DNA of 64,000 bases from Todiramphus chloris collaris (GCA_025345505.1 JANVCC010000021.1:834902-898901); one strand, 5' to 3'. Counted from the first letter of the stretch, positions 11,683-25,135 are shown. Translations and numbers: made by a program. The notes: generated from the letters alone by a model not told the origin.

Positions 11683-12122
11683 CAGAGGGCTGGAGCACCT
11701 CTCCTATGAGGACAGGCTAAGGGAGTTGGGGTTGTTCAGCCTGGAGAAGAGAAGGTTCTGGGGAGACCTTATTGTGGCTTTCCAGTGTCTGAAGTGGGCT
11801 ACAGTAAAGCTGGGGACGGACTTTGTATAAGGGCATGTAGTGGCAGGACAAGAGGCAATGGTTTGAAACTAGAGCAGGGTAGATTTAGATTGGACATTAG
11901 GAAGAAGTTCTTCACTCTGAGGGTGGTGAGACACTGGAACGGGTTGCCCAGAGAAGCTGTGGATGCCTCATCTTTGGGAGTGTTTAAGACCAGGCTGGAT
12001 GAGGCTCTGAGCAGCCTGGTCAGTGGGAAGTGTCCCTGCTATGGCAGGGAGGTTGGAACTGGATGATCTTTAATCATCTTTAGTCATTCCAACTCAAGCC
12101 ATTCTATGATTCTATGAGTCTA
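11683..12122 (+). mobile_element. CR1 LINE 3' fragment, TCCAACTC-tail subfamily
   Basis: Starts at the ORF2 C-terminus ([15 protein letters not shown]-like sequence, 11690-11740). Open peptide at 11830-12060 includes [38 protein letters not shown] and [12 protein letters not shown]. It ends with CATTCTATGATTCTATGAG at 12101-12119. Relatives with the same 3' sequence are at 24599, 53619 and 63840. Confidence 0.94.
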
Positions 12123-15100
12123 TCTGCTCCCTATGCTGAGAGCTGCATGACAAACTGAAGCAATAGCTCCTGAGATCCTTTGCCTTTGCCTGTGGTGTCA
12201 AGTGAAGCCCAGTGGGAATAATGCAAGGGTACTATGAACCTGTGGATAAAAATGACTTTGTTCATTTTACAGAAACCACTGTCTGGCTGACAGAGCTTCA
12301 GAAACAATTTAATCTTGATAGCAGAAATGACAATTCTCTCATGCCTGTCATCATCACATGAATCAAGTGGAAATAATCTCCCATTTCCCCCATTTTATAT
12401 TCCGCAGTTGAGGGCTTATTTTTCAAGACTTAAGACTTCTAGGGATGGGGGAAAGGAAAAGAAATACTAGCAAACTGGCATTGACATGATATACCTTATT
12501 CCTACTAGCTGAACGGTGATCCCAAACTGCTGCTTCTGCTGCAGAAGAATCAGGAGCTGTTACATGATCTTGCCTCACTTTCCTATTTATTAGCTTTGCC
12601 TACACTTCCTCTGAGTGCTTTTGGTATATGAAAGAATCATATAAGAGAGCCTGACTGCAGTTTGAAAATTTCAGCAGGGGGAGATGAACACAATTTTAAG
12701 ACTGAGGCCTGAATATCTTCTACATCTCACACAGATATACACACACAAGGCTGCAGGATACCTGGGTCATGGGAAATTAAACAAGCGATCCCCAGCTGGT
12801 GGTTCCAGTGATTGGTGTGCAGAGACCTTTCGTATCTCAAAGCACCAGCACATCAATCTGATCACTTCAGGCAAGTGACATCAGTTATATACAGTCATAT
12901 TGCAGCAGAAGCCTCAGCTTTGCAATGATAAGACTGTGTTAATTTACTACCTAAGTATGGCAACAGCTTAGAAGAATACTCATTTTTGACTTTGATAAAA
13001 AATATATAAGTTCCATTTCTAGTTAGAAGCTTTTCAGAGCTACATTCCATCCTGTAACAGCAAAAAAATGTAATACTTTTCATCATGTTCTTATTAAGTC
13101 GATGGCAAAAACACAGTTTTGCTCTTTATATTCCTTTCAGCAAGTAATTTATGATTCATGATTATACTTGTTATTACATGACAATATTTTTGTGTCATTT
13201 CCTCCCCTCTCCCTACTGTGTGATTTTCTGTGAAAAGCTTGTGGCAGATAATGAAGCCACAGTGTTTGAAATCAGACTCATTCTGGCCAAAGATGAGTGG
13301 AATTTTTCTTCTTTCTGACTGAATGAACCTGTGACAATCAGTATGATGTGTACCTGAGAGAAAAGATCATTGAAGATGTCAACAGGTAAGAAAGGAGTAT
13401 GGGATGGATGGAAGTTTAGAGTTGATAACAAGGATCTAGTAGAATTTTTGCAATATAGAATTGTTTCCTTTTCTTGGTCTAAGCTGTGATGAGGAAGGAA
13501 AATAGCCTAATATCAAGGGTTCTGGCTCAATATTGGTAGAATTTAGCCGTAATTTTTCTTCACACTCAATCACATCATTGTACGTGAACACAATAAAAAC
13601 AGAAGGCCTAATTCTGATTCTGATTATGTTGATGTGGAAGATTTTTGTCATTGATTTCCTGTGAAACCAGATTTTTCCATGAGGTCTTCCAAACTTTGCA
13701 AATGCAGTCAAGGGGGTGCACGTGGCAGCACACAAAAGAAGTAAAATTGTCCTATGGGTTTGAATTCCTTCTGTGTGTGTGTGTGTGCAATTAAGTGTGA
13801 TAAGTCTTGCAAAAGTTTTGTGAGGTAGAAATGGATTCTGAAGGACTGTGGTTTCCCAAGTTAAGATTGTGGAGCACTGAACAAAGCTGGTTTTGACACT
13901 TCTGATGAAAGAGACAAACCTTCATGAATTTGTGGAATGGAATGAAAAGAATTATGTCAGCGGATGAAAGGTAATTAAGCCTAAAGAGCAAAAGATGTAA
14001 AATGCAGTTATTGTGTCATGTTCCCAAAGCTGCACACAACTGGGATGTGTGTGCAGTTCCCTAAACTGCAAATATCAAAAGAAATAATTGGCCTCATGGT
14101 TACAATGGGAAGCGTCTGAAAAAGTCACTTACACTTCCGTGTAGGTTGAAGGGTACTGAAAAGCTCCCTCAGAAATTACTTCTGCCTATTTAAACAAGAT
14201 GGCATAAACTTGGTAGCTTAAAAATATGTGAAAAAAAGATAAAATAAAAAGAACAGTTAATTTTGGGGGAAATTGTTGTTAGCAAGAAGTTTATTCATGA
14301 TAAAATAAAGGTCCCTCTTTCTTCTAGATAGTATCTTCCTAACTCAGGTCTCTTTCAGTGTCATATTAAAGGACAATACTTGAGACCAAAACAAACAACA
14401 ATGGGACATTTTTTAATATTTGAGGGTACCTCTTTAGAAAATGCTGAGGAGCTCCTTGCCTCAGAGCAGTGGATTCAAAGATCAGTCTGACAAAGTCTGG
14501 GTAGAAGAGATGATTGTGATTATCTCTGCTTCAGGATGTTCCTGAGCCAGTGCTGACTAAGGATGGTGAAACTATTAAGGATCATGAAACTATTCTGGGA
14601 AGATTTCTCTTCTCTTCTTATAATGAAAACAGATTAAATTGTTATGTCATTATACTCTTCACTATGGTCTTGATACTGGGCTAAATGGAACTTCAGTCTG
14701 ACTCCATGCATCTCTTCCCATGGTATATTTGTATGTGCTCTATGGTTCTCCTTTCTTAGATGGAAAAGATGGACTGGTTTAAGTTTTGGTGTACCCTAAG
14801 GAAGTTAAAGATATCTGAAGTAGGATATCTTCTATGGGTTCTCAGCAGATTTGTCTGAGCTTGACAGGAATTCCTATGGAAAAAAAAATATATTATGAGT
14901 GATGTGGTTTTATTCAGCAGACAACAACTACCTTCATTCAAAATCATGATTGCAAACTATTTATTCAGTAGACAGTAGAGGTCTTTACTTTCTATTGTCC
15001 TAAGTAAAAACTATTGTTTACCACTACCTATTATTTACCTGTTCTATATAATTAAAGAAGAGCTGTAGATCTTCTTGCCTAATAGGCTGCCCTTGAAGGA

Positions 15101-15291
15101 GAACGCTGGATTAGATGAGACTTTCTACAATTTGTCCTCCCATTCCCCCAGTCACTCCTGAATAATGAAATAATTGTCTCTGCTTACATCACACTTCACA
15201 CTGCAGGAAGTAACATTAAAGTTGTTGTGTTGCACTAAAAATTACCTTTAAATTAAATCTAAGACTCAGTTAAAGAATTTTCTTTAGCAAA
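12123..15291. other. single-copy AT-rich DNA with one short (TG)n
   Basis: About 3.2 kb without a recognised mobile element. It holds (TG)8 at 13772-13787. A short splice-flanked open segment at 13342-13385 on the plus strand (AG before, CAG/GTAAG after) is discussed as a weak exon candidate. No other gene signal is seen. Confidence 0.5.
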
Positions 15292-15940
15292 AGGCTGAAC
15301 GTGAGCCAGCAGTGTGCCCAGGTGGCCAAGAAGGCCAAGGGCATCCTGGCCTGGCTCAGCAATAGTGTGTCCAGCAGGAGCAGGGCAGGGATGGTGGCCC
15401 TGGGCTGGGCACTGGGGAGGCTGCACCTTGAGCACTGGGCTCAGCTTTGGGCGCCGCAGGAGAAGAAAGAGCTTGAGGGGCTGGAGCGGGGCCAGAGAAG
15501 GGCAAGGAAGCTGGGGAGGGCTCTGGAGAAGATGTCTGCTGAGGAGCGGCTGAGGGAGCTGGGCTGGGTTAATCTGGAGAAGAAGAGGCTGAGGGGAGAT
15601 CTTCTTGCTCTCTCCAGCTCCCTGAAAGGAAGTTGGAGTGAGGTGGGTGTTAGTATCTTCTTACAAGTCACAACTGATAGGACAAGAGAAAATGGCATTA
15701 AGCTGCACCACTGGAGGTTTAAGTTGGACATGAGGAAAAGATTCTCTACTGAAAGGGTTCTCAAAGACTGGAACAGGCTGCCCAGGAAGGTGGTTGAATC
15801 ACCATCCCTAGATGTATTTAAAAGCTGTCCAGATATGGTGTTTAAGGACATGGTGTAGCAGTGGCCCTGGCAGAGTTAGGTAATGGTTGGACTTGATCTT
15901 AAAGGTATTTTTCCAACCACAGCGATTCTGTTATGTGGAC
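15292..15940 (+). mobile_element. CR1 LINE 3' half with long open ORF2 C-terminus
   Basis: An uninterrupted 185-codon frame (15301-15858) encodes the ORF2 C-terminus: [50 protein letters not shown] and [19 protein letters not shown]. The 3' end CCAACCACAGCGATTCTG falls at 15914-15931. It is 5'-truncated, as most CR1 copies are. Its core 15312-15579 is nearly identical to the copy at 1068-2200, while downstream sequence matches the 8199 and 41307 subfamily at only about 85-90% by eye. Confidence 0.95.
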
Positions 15941-17809
15941 TCTTCATTTTTTTCACCCCTTCTCTTTTAAAATAATTCCCTACTATATTTTCCAACACCC
16001 TCAAAGGTTTTGTGTGATCTCTAGTTCTGCCATAGCATATAGCTCTGTAGACATCATCATAAAACACTAGCCTGTGCTTTATAACATAGGGACAAAACAT
16101 TATTCTCTGTAAGAATCTATAAGAGATTCATCATGGGCAGATGTAAACACCAAGTATCATAGAAATTCTTCTGCTTTGACACTACAGGTTGTCATCTTCT
16201 GAACTATTCACTCCAATGTTCATGTCCCTTCTGGCTTATGAACAGACACTTTTACTGCCTGAATAGCTACTGGTTTAGGTAACTTTTCAGAAAGGGTTCA
16301 GCAGAACGTTTCTTTTTTTAATTTCACTGTAGTAGAAGCTGGGGGGTCACTAGATCCCATATAGATACTTTAATGTGTTAGGTGAATCTTCCCTTGTGAA
16401 TTTAGCCCCCTCCTTTACACATGTAAGCAGAGCTGCCTGACTGCTTTGGGAAAACCAGATGGCTTGATGAAGCAGCCAAATGCATGGTAGTAGAAAAGCA
16501 ACCATGTCCTTTCACTGATGAGTGTTATGCCCATATTAGCAGTGGTAACACCAGCTATTTTTTTTCCTACCAAAACCTGTATGTGTAAATAGGAAAATAT
16601 GTTCAGATATTGATGTCAATGGTAGCTGGATCTTCCCTGATGAGGTAAGCGATACTTTTTAATTAACTATTTTACGTTCACTTTTTCTGTACTTTTCCCC
16701 TAGTAATGATGATTAATTTTTTAAATAAAATTTGTATTTCCAGGTAATCAAACTGTGCTGTTATCGTGTGATTGCAGTACTGCATATGCACAGAAAAAAA
16801 CAGTAATCATTAGAAGGCTCCCTTTCAGGGTGAAGAGAAAGATTAATATGGATAGGAAACTCATTAATTTCTTAATTTAAATAAACCCTCCCAATAGCCT
16901 CCTGATTTATTTAATCCATAACGCTCTGGACCTCATGGAGTCAGAAATAAAGGACCAGTGGGTACTAGGGGTACAAGTGACTTCCATGCCTTTGTTTTTT
17001 ATTTTTTCCACAAAATCCATCCATTGAAATGTACTGTCTATTGAATACAAAAGTCTCTTCGGCACAAGCAGTGCTCCAACAGTGCTGGGCTCCCTCCTCC
17101 TACACCATTGCCCACCAGGACAGGGTTCACTGTGAAGGACACCTAGAAGCTGTTGGACATTTCCAAATCTTGTTGTACTCATTTACAGCTACCCATGCTG
17201 ATAGATAAGAAGAAAGAAAATTTCCTCTGATAAAATACCTATTTTGTGGAAGCTGGAAAGAATAGACTTAATTAGTGTTGTGGGCTTAAAGGACCTATTG
17301 TTCTACTGGGAACAAAGGATCTTTGATCATCCTCTCTAGCAACCATAGAGCACTCAACTCCATGGCACCCTCTGAAAGGTCCCCGGGTACACTCCTGTTT
17401 TTTTTCATGATCCTTTTTATCACTAATCCTGCCAGAAGCATGTCAAAGGGCAGGTTCAACATCCTTCTCAAAAAAGACCATTGCTACTCCAGCATGAACT
17501 ACTGAAGCTGCCTCAGCCAAGCGAAGGTAAAGAGTTGAAAAGCTGAAGTGAGAAAGATGAGATGAAATTGCAGCTTTGATCTTTATGCACTCACATCAAT
17601 TGCACATCGATTGAGAGCATCACAATAACTGCACTGACATTTCCTGCTTACCTGCTGCAGCTTGCCAGGACACTTTGTGGCATCTCCTTTTTCTGAGATC
17701 AGCTCTACCAAAGCAGTCCCCTGGAAGAGTGAATCAGAGCAATACACTAGAAGACCAGCAAGTACACTGACATTCCTGTCTCCATCTGTGAGAAGACATA
17801 GATGTCAAG
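15941..17809. other. single-copy AT-rich DNA, nothing firm
   Basis: No mobile element is recognised. Two weak splice-flanked open segments occur: 16593-16644 on the plus strand and 17652-17720 on the minus strand (see findings). Confidence 0.45.
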
Positions 17810-18122
17810 TGTCAAGACTGAGGGTCAGGGAAGCCCACTAGACCTGCAACAGCCACTCTCTGTTAATCCCCATCCCTCCACTGAGGGGAAGAGAAAGGGA
17901 ATGAGGAGAGAGACTCAGCCATTAGAGAAGGGAACTGGGACACATTCAATGGCAATAATAATAATAGCAATGGAATATACACAGAGAGATGTGAACCCAC
18001 TGCTGGGAGCAGCCCCTGCCTGTGCCACCAGCTGCTGCCTGCAGCCAGGGCAGGGGAGAAGAGCTGGGCTGGGAAGGGAACCCCTGCCCACAGCCACTTC
18101 TGCTCTCACTCACAGCAGGACA
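17810..18122 (+). mobile_element. LTR of endogenous retrovirus family 1, shortened copy
   Basis: Begins TGTCAAGACTGAGGGTCAGG and ends AGCAGGACA, matching both ends of the full-length LTR at 4080-4853 at about 85-90% by eye. It is a broken solo LTR of less than half the family length. The flanking bases (GTCAAG before, GTCAGT after) resemble a decayed target duplication but are not identical. No internal retroviral sequence is attached. Confidence 0.8.
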
Positions 18123-21100
18123 GTCAGTCTTGTGTGTAGCCACAAGAATACACGTTTCATTACAGTGTTGAAGACAGTAGATAAAGCTGTTGCCTGCAGA
18201 TCATTTGTTTCTCTGCAGTGCTTCCCACCAGGCTACGAAGACTGGGGGCCTTTGCACCGTACCATTAAAACCTCAACATTTAACCCACCACACTACACGC
18301 TGTTCATCAATCCTATTTACTTTATGGCTCCATTGTGACTTTTGAGAATAGATGACTCCCAGAGGCAGAGTGAGTAACAGTTCGTGCTTCCAAGACTCCT
18401 CACCTAGTTGTTTTTCAGCTGGCTTCTGCTGTGTCTTCCCAAGCAGATGCCATATACTCCATCTGGCTTCTTATGCTAGAAGCACTCCTTGCTTCTGCTG
18501 CTGCACTCAGCTTTGCTTCTTCTCTCCCAAGTTCCCTGACTCCTCCTGAGTTTGTTGCACCTTCCAGCTGTTGCTATGATCTCTGGTTGTCCTGCAAAAA
18601 GTGCTGATAGGGCTGCCTGCTTCACCTGGAGGGATTCTCTGCAAAGAATATTTGTGCGCCTCAGGAAATGGCATAATTCAGTAGAGCAGGTAGGAATCTT
18701 TCTAGGCATTAATATTAATCCAGGCCTTGTCATCATGTCAACAAGCTGTGCTACCTGGAAGCATTTTCACACTGAGGTGATGTACAGCTAAATAAATGAC
18801 CATTCTTGGTTATTAATGAAGTATTTCATTTTAGGTCAAGTGAAAATTGAACATGAATTTATGTACTCTCCCTCTGTTATCAACTGAGAAAAGTGCCATT
18901 TAGCCACCACTCTAGACTTGCCCTTGGTACCACTGGCGCACAAGCTGGGACAAAAATCACCTTCTGAATTCTAAGTCCATTGTAAGGAAAATTGTAAGGG
19001 AATGTCCGAAGGCAATAACCCAAAAAAGAATGAGCACCAAGAACTGAAGTGCTGGTTCTTTTTACTTCTATACAAAGAACTTATTTTGTAACTTAACACA
19101 TAATGATGTATATATTTCCTCCAAAAGATACCACAGAAAGGACTGCCAGTGTTCAGCTGAAACATGCAGAGGGCTGATAATGGGAATCATAGAAAAAGAG
19201 AAGGTGAAGGTAGAGCCCAGTTCACAGCCATAAAAGATGGAGACAAAAAGGAGAGCAAAAAGCATCTAGAGGATGCATTTTTAGGAAGTCCTGCCATTCA
19301 TATGCTTGAAAAAAAAATTTTCTAAAATTACAGCTCTAACTGTATCACTCCAGCTCTTCTGTAAGCTGATAAAACCAGAGAAATATCTTTTCTGAAAAGA
19401 GCAAAAAGTTTGTCCACTTTAAGTGCTCCAAACTCTGAATTCTAAAGTCCTTTGCATAGACAAAACTGAATTATATATTCTTTTGTCTGAGACTGCAGAA
19501 ATATATTTGTGGGGGTTTTTAAACTTGTTTATGCATTTGCAAGTACTTAGATTTCATTGTTTTGTTTGCAGGAAAGGGCCCAAAGTCATTTTCCATCATC
19601 AGTTTTGCATTTCACACAGTAACAGTGAAGAAAGGAGTACTTCCAAAGTAGGAAAACATGTTTATAGGAACAAAGAAATAGGCACAGAGAATCCAAGACA
19701 AGAAAGCACCCGGAATTATTTTTACAGCATTTTTTTTTTTTTAAATGAACTTTAGTTCCCGAAGAAAATTTTCCTTGAAACAGCAGAATATAACAGATTT
19801 CCCTTCTCTAAATAAGATATGTGAAGGATGTTACAGCATTGTATGGATCAGAGCAGAAGACTTCAGTGAACATTCTGCAGTTACACCCAGGTGACCTTCA
19901 GAAATTTCACTACAGAAATGTGGAATGTGCAAAATAGTCTTCTTCAGAGTGTGCTCTCTGAACATACATTGTGATGATATGGTACATATTGGACAGTAGC
20001 CAAGACAGGAGTTCATGTAAAACAGAAGGCTGACTCATGCAATGTAGTGTGGAGAGCTCAACTCCTACCTTGAAACCGGGTATGCTTAGTCTGTGATGAC
20101 TTAACTTCTGACTAAGCCAATTAACACTGAGTCATTATTGACTCCTACCCACACTGGGGTCCTCACCATCACCAGAGCCTCCTTTGCAGAGCTGTTGCTT
20201 ACTCAGTTGTCACTCACCTTTCAGGACAGGTAGAGTAGTTTGGAACTGACATTATTGCTTTTCATGTCATGTTTTAGTCTTTTTTTTTCTCCCCAGTTTT
20301 CAAGAACATTGTGGATCTCACCAAATACTCAAGGTCAGTTTTGACTTTTAGAGTTTGGTTCAATACTTCTTTCAGGGAAGGGGAATGTTTCTACTATCTT
20401 TAGACAGAATCTTTAAAAAGTTTTTATGACCCGTTTATCTCAGAGAAAGTTGACTAGTGTCAAGATAATTAATCTGCATTAGCAAAATAATAGAGCCTGT
20501 CCCGCAAAATACAGCTTGGAACAATAGCTATAAAGCTAAATATTTCATATAGGGAAAGTTATTCTGGTGGCTTGGACATCTTAGAGTCAGACCCTGTGTT
20601 TCCCATTGCTTTTTTAGGTTATAGACTTTGCTGATTAATCTGGGTGGGTTTAATCTAAAAAGGTTTTGATACATAATAATTTTCCATTTACAGTCTGTAT
20701 TTAATTAATTTTACCATAAATAATTCACAAAATGATAAAGTTTTTGATTGCTTTAACAACTTATAAAACAAAATAATGACAATTAAAAACCATAATTAAT
20801 GATTATGAATGCAATAAGAGGGTCTGCATCACATGACTCAAGCTGTATTTTTTTCTATGCTCTATGTGTCCTCACTACAGTGCAATGTGGCAGTACCACC
20901 AAGGTGCTTTGATATTTCTAGTCCGTGTACATTAGGAATGAGTCATACAGAGTTTTTGATACACGTATACATCTGAATATATTTTTCTTGCTTTACAGCT
21001 AGAACATATATCTGTCTCACAGTGGGAAACCTTCAGATATCTCTGGTGAAATTCCAAGGATGAAAGAAATGATCAGCCTCTCAAACTGACCTCAGATAAC

Positions 21101-21840
21101 CTGAATGTCACATAAAATTCACATTTCAAGCCAAATTCCATGTTTTTCTAGCTTTATTTATAAGTATATTGTAGAGAAATTAAACCAACCTTAACTCAAT
21201 AAACTACGTTTAAAGGACTTGTAAGGAGTTTTTAAACCACTTTTGTTACTTCAGAGCTCTTTGTCTTGGCAGTAATACAGAGTGGAATTTTCTCAGGAGA
21301 AATTCTACCACTGTCAAAATGATCTGATGATTTTTTTTTTTTTAATTGAATTTAAAAATCAATGTTGATTAGTATTCTGAGCAGAAAATCATAAACTTTA
21401 AAAGTGAAAAATTCCTACTCTGTTTTCTAATTCATTTTTTTTTGTGTCTCAGTATCATTGTTCATTATTTCAAATCTACTACTGTGGTTTTTATCTTCTT
21501 CTCAAAGTGACAAACACTAAAGCTTTCACTGCTTCTTATTAGAGTATTTTTTTCATTGCCTTACATGATAGGTATCACTGAGAAAACAGGAACTCCCTCC
21601 TTGAACAGATCATTTACAGAAATTCTCCCAAAAATCCTGTTTCAAAGAGTCAGCCTGTGGTACAAACAGTTTGGGAAAGGGTGGAGTGGGCAAACTCACA
21701 ATGTAGGCATGTCCAAACTCAAGGACATCAACCCACTACAGACATACCCTTCTCTCATGGAAGATGCATCTGCATCAGTCAATATCATGTGAGTCTCAAT
21801 GCACACATGGAACTTCTCTCTCTGTAGTGTTCCTGCCCCT
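18123..21840. other. single-copy AT-rich DNA, nothing recognised
   Basis: About 3.7 kb without a recognised mobile element. Homopolymer T/A runs occur near 19730 and 21330. The stretch 20560-20820 is rich in TAAT/ATTA homeodomain-type words, including TTTAATTAATTTTACC, and could be regulatory, but nothing in the sequence proves it. Confidence 0.45.
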
Positions 21841-22280
21841 GGACGGGGCACTGGGGAGGCTGCACCTTGAGCATTGGGGTCAGTTTTGGGCGCCGCAGGA
21901 GAAGAAAGAAATTGAGGGGCTGGAGCGGGGCCAGAGAAGGGCAAGGAAGCTGGGGAGGGCTCTGGAGAAGATGTCTGCTGAGGAGCGGCTGAGGGAGCTG
22001 GGCTGGGTTAGTCTGGAGAAGAGGAACTGGGCTTGAGTTGCCCCAGGGGAGGTTTAGCTTGTCCATGAGGAACAGTTTCTGTCCTGAGAGAGCAGTGAGG
22101 CCTTGGCACAGGCTGCCCAGGGAGGGGATGGAGTCACCATCCCTGGAGGGGATCAAAAACTGGGTGGATGCGGCACCTCAGGACGTGGTTTAGTGGTCAT
22201 GATAATGTTGGGTGACAGCTGGACTTGATGATCTTGCAGGCCTTTTCCAACCTCAATGATCCTGTGATTCTGTGATCTCT
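21841..22280 (+). mobile_element. CR1 LINE 3' fragment carrying the conserved core
   Basis: Starts abruptly at 21847 within the ORF2 core ([19 protein letters not shown], then [17 protein letters not shown]). Relative to its relatives it then jumps over part of the ORF2 C-terminus to the 3' end, with GGATGGAGTCACCATCCC at 22124-22141 and AATGATCCTGTGATTCTGTG at 22255-22274. The 3' part matches the 1068-2200 subfamily. The core differs from the 1.5, 15.4 and 41.7 kb copies at about five positions. Confidence 0.92.
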
Positions 22281-24598
22281 TCTTCCGTGACAAGTGTTGA
22301 GTAGGTAAGAGTATGACACGATAGGTCCAGGGACTACATCTTCCAGGATGATTATTTTTAGGTGCTGAGAAAAGACATGCAGGAGTCTCCAGGCAGCTAT
22401 GTCATATATTTATAACCAGTATCCTATTCTTCATTCAAGCACTCAGGTTTAAAAACCAAGTGATGCTTGATGCTACATAAAGCTTTCCTCACAAGATCAT
22501 TAAAACCTCAAAGGTCTGCAAAATCTGTGTTTAGACAAATGATACAGTTAAGTCCCTTCTCTGTGCAAAGCTAGATTAGGCCAGTTCTAAAATACCACCT
22601 GGGTGCAGCAACAGGGCATTAATCCTTTACAAACACTTGTCTGTTGTGTGTACATATTACACCCTTGCCTTTTGTTACTCAGGAGAATTCCTCCATACAC
22701 TAATGGCTAAGGGGAAGGTCTATCTGGGCTGCTTTTGTCTCCATTAAGTTTATTAGTTTTAAAATGCAAATTCACTGTTGACAGAAGCTGTATTTGAATT
22801 GCAGCAGAATGTTGTATTGTCCTCTGCTTTCTACGTTTCTTCAGAGCTAAAGCTTTTATTTTGGTGCTCTACTTGACAAACTGATTTGGATTCCACCAAA
22901 TTCCTCTGGAGTTTGTCAGGCCCTCCTACCCTTTCATTAATTTTTGTGTTCATGTTCCCTTGAAGAAGGATGCTTCACGTATTCTGCAACAAGCAATAAA
23001 AATGTACCGTTTAATCCCCTGGACCTTTGCAGAACTAAATTACTTTGCTTGCCGCTTTTTCCGTCCCTTACTCCTATTTATAATTACATTAATTATACGC
23101 ATATAAAAATATGCTATCTCTTTGACATTAATTACTTGGCAGTGAAGATTAATGAACTTTGTAAAATGTTCAGTGTTGCACATTCATAAATGGCTAAGAA
23201 CCTGCATGGGTCACCAGTATAGTGTGAACTCAAGTAATGACCACAGAAGTTTCCTGTTACTAGCCAAGAGAAAAAAAGATGACAAAACACTAAAAAAAAC
23301 CACACTCCCAAGCAAAATAAGAAGCAGTCTGGTACACAAAATGTTACCTATAGTGCCTTTGTTGGTGAAATTTTTATACTCTGCAGTCATTTCCCACCGG
23401 AACAGGTAGCCTATGAAGTTTTATTTTACCTTTGTTATGCTTAATTTTGTTAAAAGTTTGCTCAGGTTTCTCCCTAAGCTTTGAGTCCTTTTCTTCGTAT
23501 TTCCCTTTCTGCACAAAGGAGAAAATCTACCACTAAGCTGAACAATGACAGTGTTGTTCTTGCAAATCAGTCAAGGTTTTCACAGTTGTTTGTCCAGACA
23601 GAAGACATTCACACTGCTGTAAATAGCTGATTATTAAGACCAGAGCTGCACAGCAAATAGGTGCAATATTAGAAAAGTTGAAAATAATAATAATTAAAAA
23701 AAAATTCTTCAAACATGATTATGACCAAAACTGGTTTGTAATTCCCTCAAATTTACCTTCCATAGGATACATTGTCCCTGGTGGGAGGAAGTCTTCCAAA
23801 ATTTTCCTGCATTTGCTTCTCACGGGCCATTAGGATGCAGAGGAGACGGTTGGAGGAGCACAAAGAAGACCTTTCAATTCTTCAGGTGCCTGTGGACCTA
23901 AGGGGAGCAGTTTGCAAACACTGAAAATTCCAGAAACTACATGAACAAGGGACTACAGCTCCCTGGAAATAAGGTTGAGTTGGAACATGCTGGATGTCCT
24001 GGCAGTGCAAGCCCATAGAAGATTGTCACTCAGCATAGCCTAGGCTGTAGAAGACTCAGCTGGTGCTTTAGGTCAGTACTGGAATAAATAGAAGATGTGT
24101 CTCTAAAAGTAGTCGCCATCACTGGGCTTCTTTAATTACAGTGAAATAGCATAGAGAAAAAGCCAACAGAAGTTGTTATTTTTATAATAGCCTATTCCTT
24201 CCTCCTTGCAAAAATTGTGTATATGAAAAAGTTAATGCATGAGGAAAAATCCTGTTAGAGTGAACCAGTGTTAATGAGTGAAACCAGCTTTAGAGGTACT
24301 AGAAAGATATTACATGGAAGGTCTCCCAAAAGGAAAAATGAAACCCTAGTATGCCATGACTGTCAGATTCCATATAGGTAGAGAAAACTTTTCTGTCTCA
24401 GATTCCATCTTGACATATATACATGACATACATAACATGTATGTGTGTATGAAGCCACTTCAGCCACAGGTTCCTCTTCTGGTCATAGTCTCTATACAGT
24501 TAATGTCATCTGAAGGTCTGTAAGTACTGCTGTCGGGAACATGAAGTCAATACAATTACACTCATATGACAACTTGAGCATACACTGAAAAGTTCTGC
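22281..24598. other. single-copy AT-rich DNA, nothing recognised
   Basis: About 2.3 kb without a recognised gene or mobile element. Confidence 0.45.
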
Positions 24599-25135
24599 AG
24601 AATCATAGAATCATAGAGCCATAGAATCATAAAACCATAGAACCATAGAGTTGGAAGGGACATTAAAGATCATTCAGTTCCAACCCCCCTGCCATAGCAG
24701 GGACACCTCCCACTAGAGCAGGTTGCTCAGAGACTCATCCTGCCTGGGCTTGAACACTCCCAGGGATGAGGCATCCACAGCTTCTCTGGGCAACCTGTTC
24801 CAGTGTCTCACCACCCTCAGAGTAAAGAACTTCTTCCTAATGACCAATTTACATCTACCCTGCTTTGGTTTAAAATCATTGCCCCTTGTTCTACCACCAC
24901 ATGCCTTTATAAAAAGTCCCTCTCCAGCTTTTCTGTAAGTCCCCTTCAGATACTGGAAGGCAACAATAAGGTCTTCCTGGTGCCTTCTCTTCTCCAGGCT
25001 GAACAACCCCAACTCCCTCAGCCTGTCCTGTCCTCTGATCATTTTTATGGCCCTCATCTGGACCCTCTCTAACAGATTCATGTCCTTCTTTTGTTGGGGG
25101 CTCCAGAGCTGAACGTAGTCCTCCAGGTGGGCACT
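24599..25135 (-). mobile_element. CR1 LINE 3' fragment with expanded octamer tail
   Basis: The tail at 24599-24650 has several imperfect copies of ATCATAGA/ACCATAGA. The minus strand then reads [45 protein letters not shown] and the ERVQMRAIKMIRGQDRLREL block up to 25081, with a further ORF2 remnant to 25135. This is the same subfamily as 11683, 53619 and 63840. Confidence 0.94.

Noticed and set aside
17802-18338. 178-codon plus-strand open frame
   Set aside because: It runs through the family 1 LTR copy and into unrelated flank. Length is due to the GC-rich LTR, and no gene family is recognisable.
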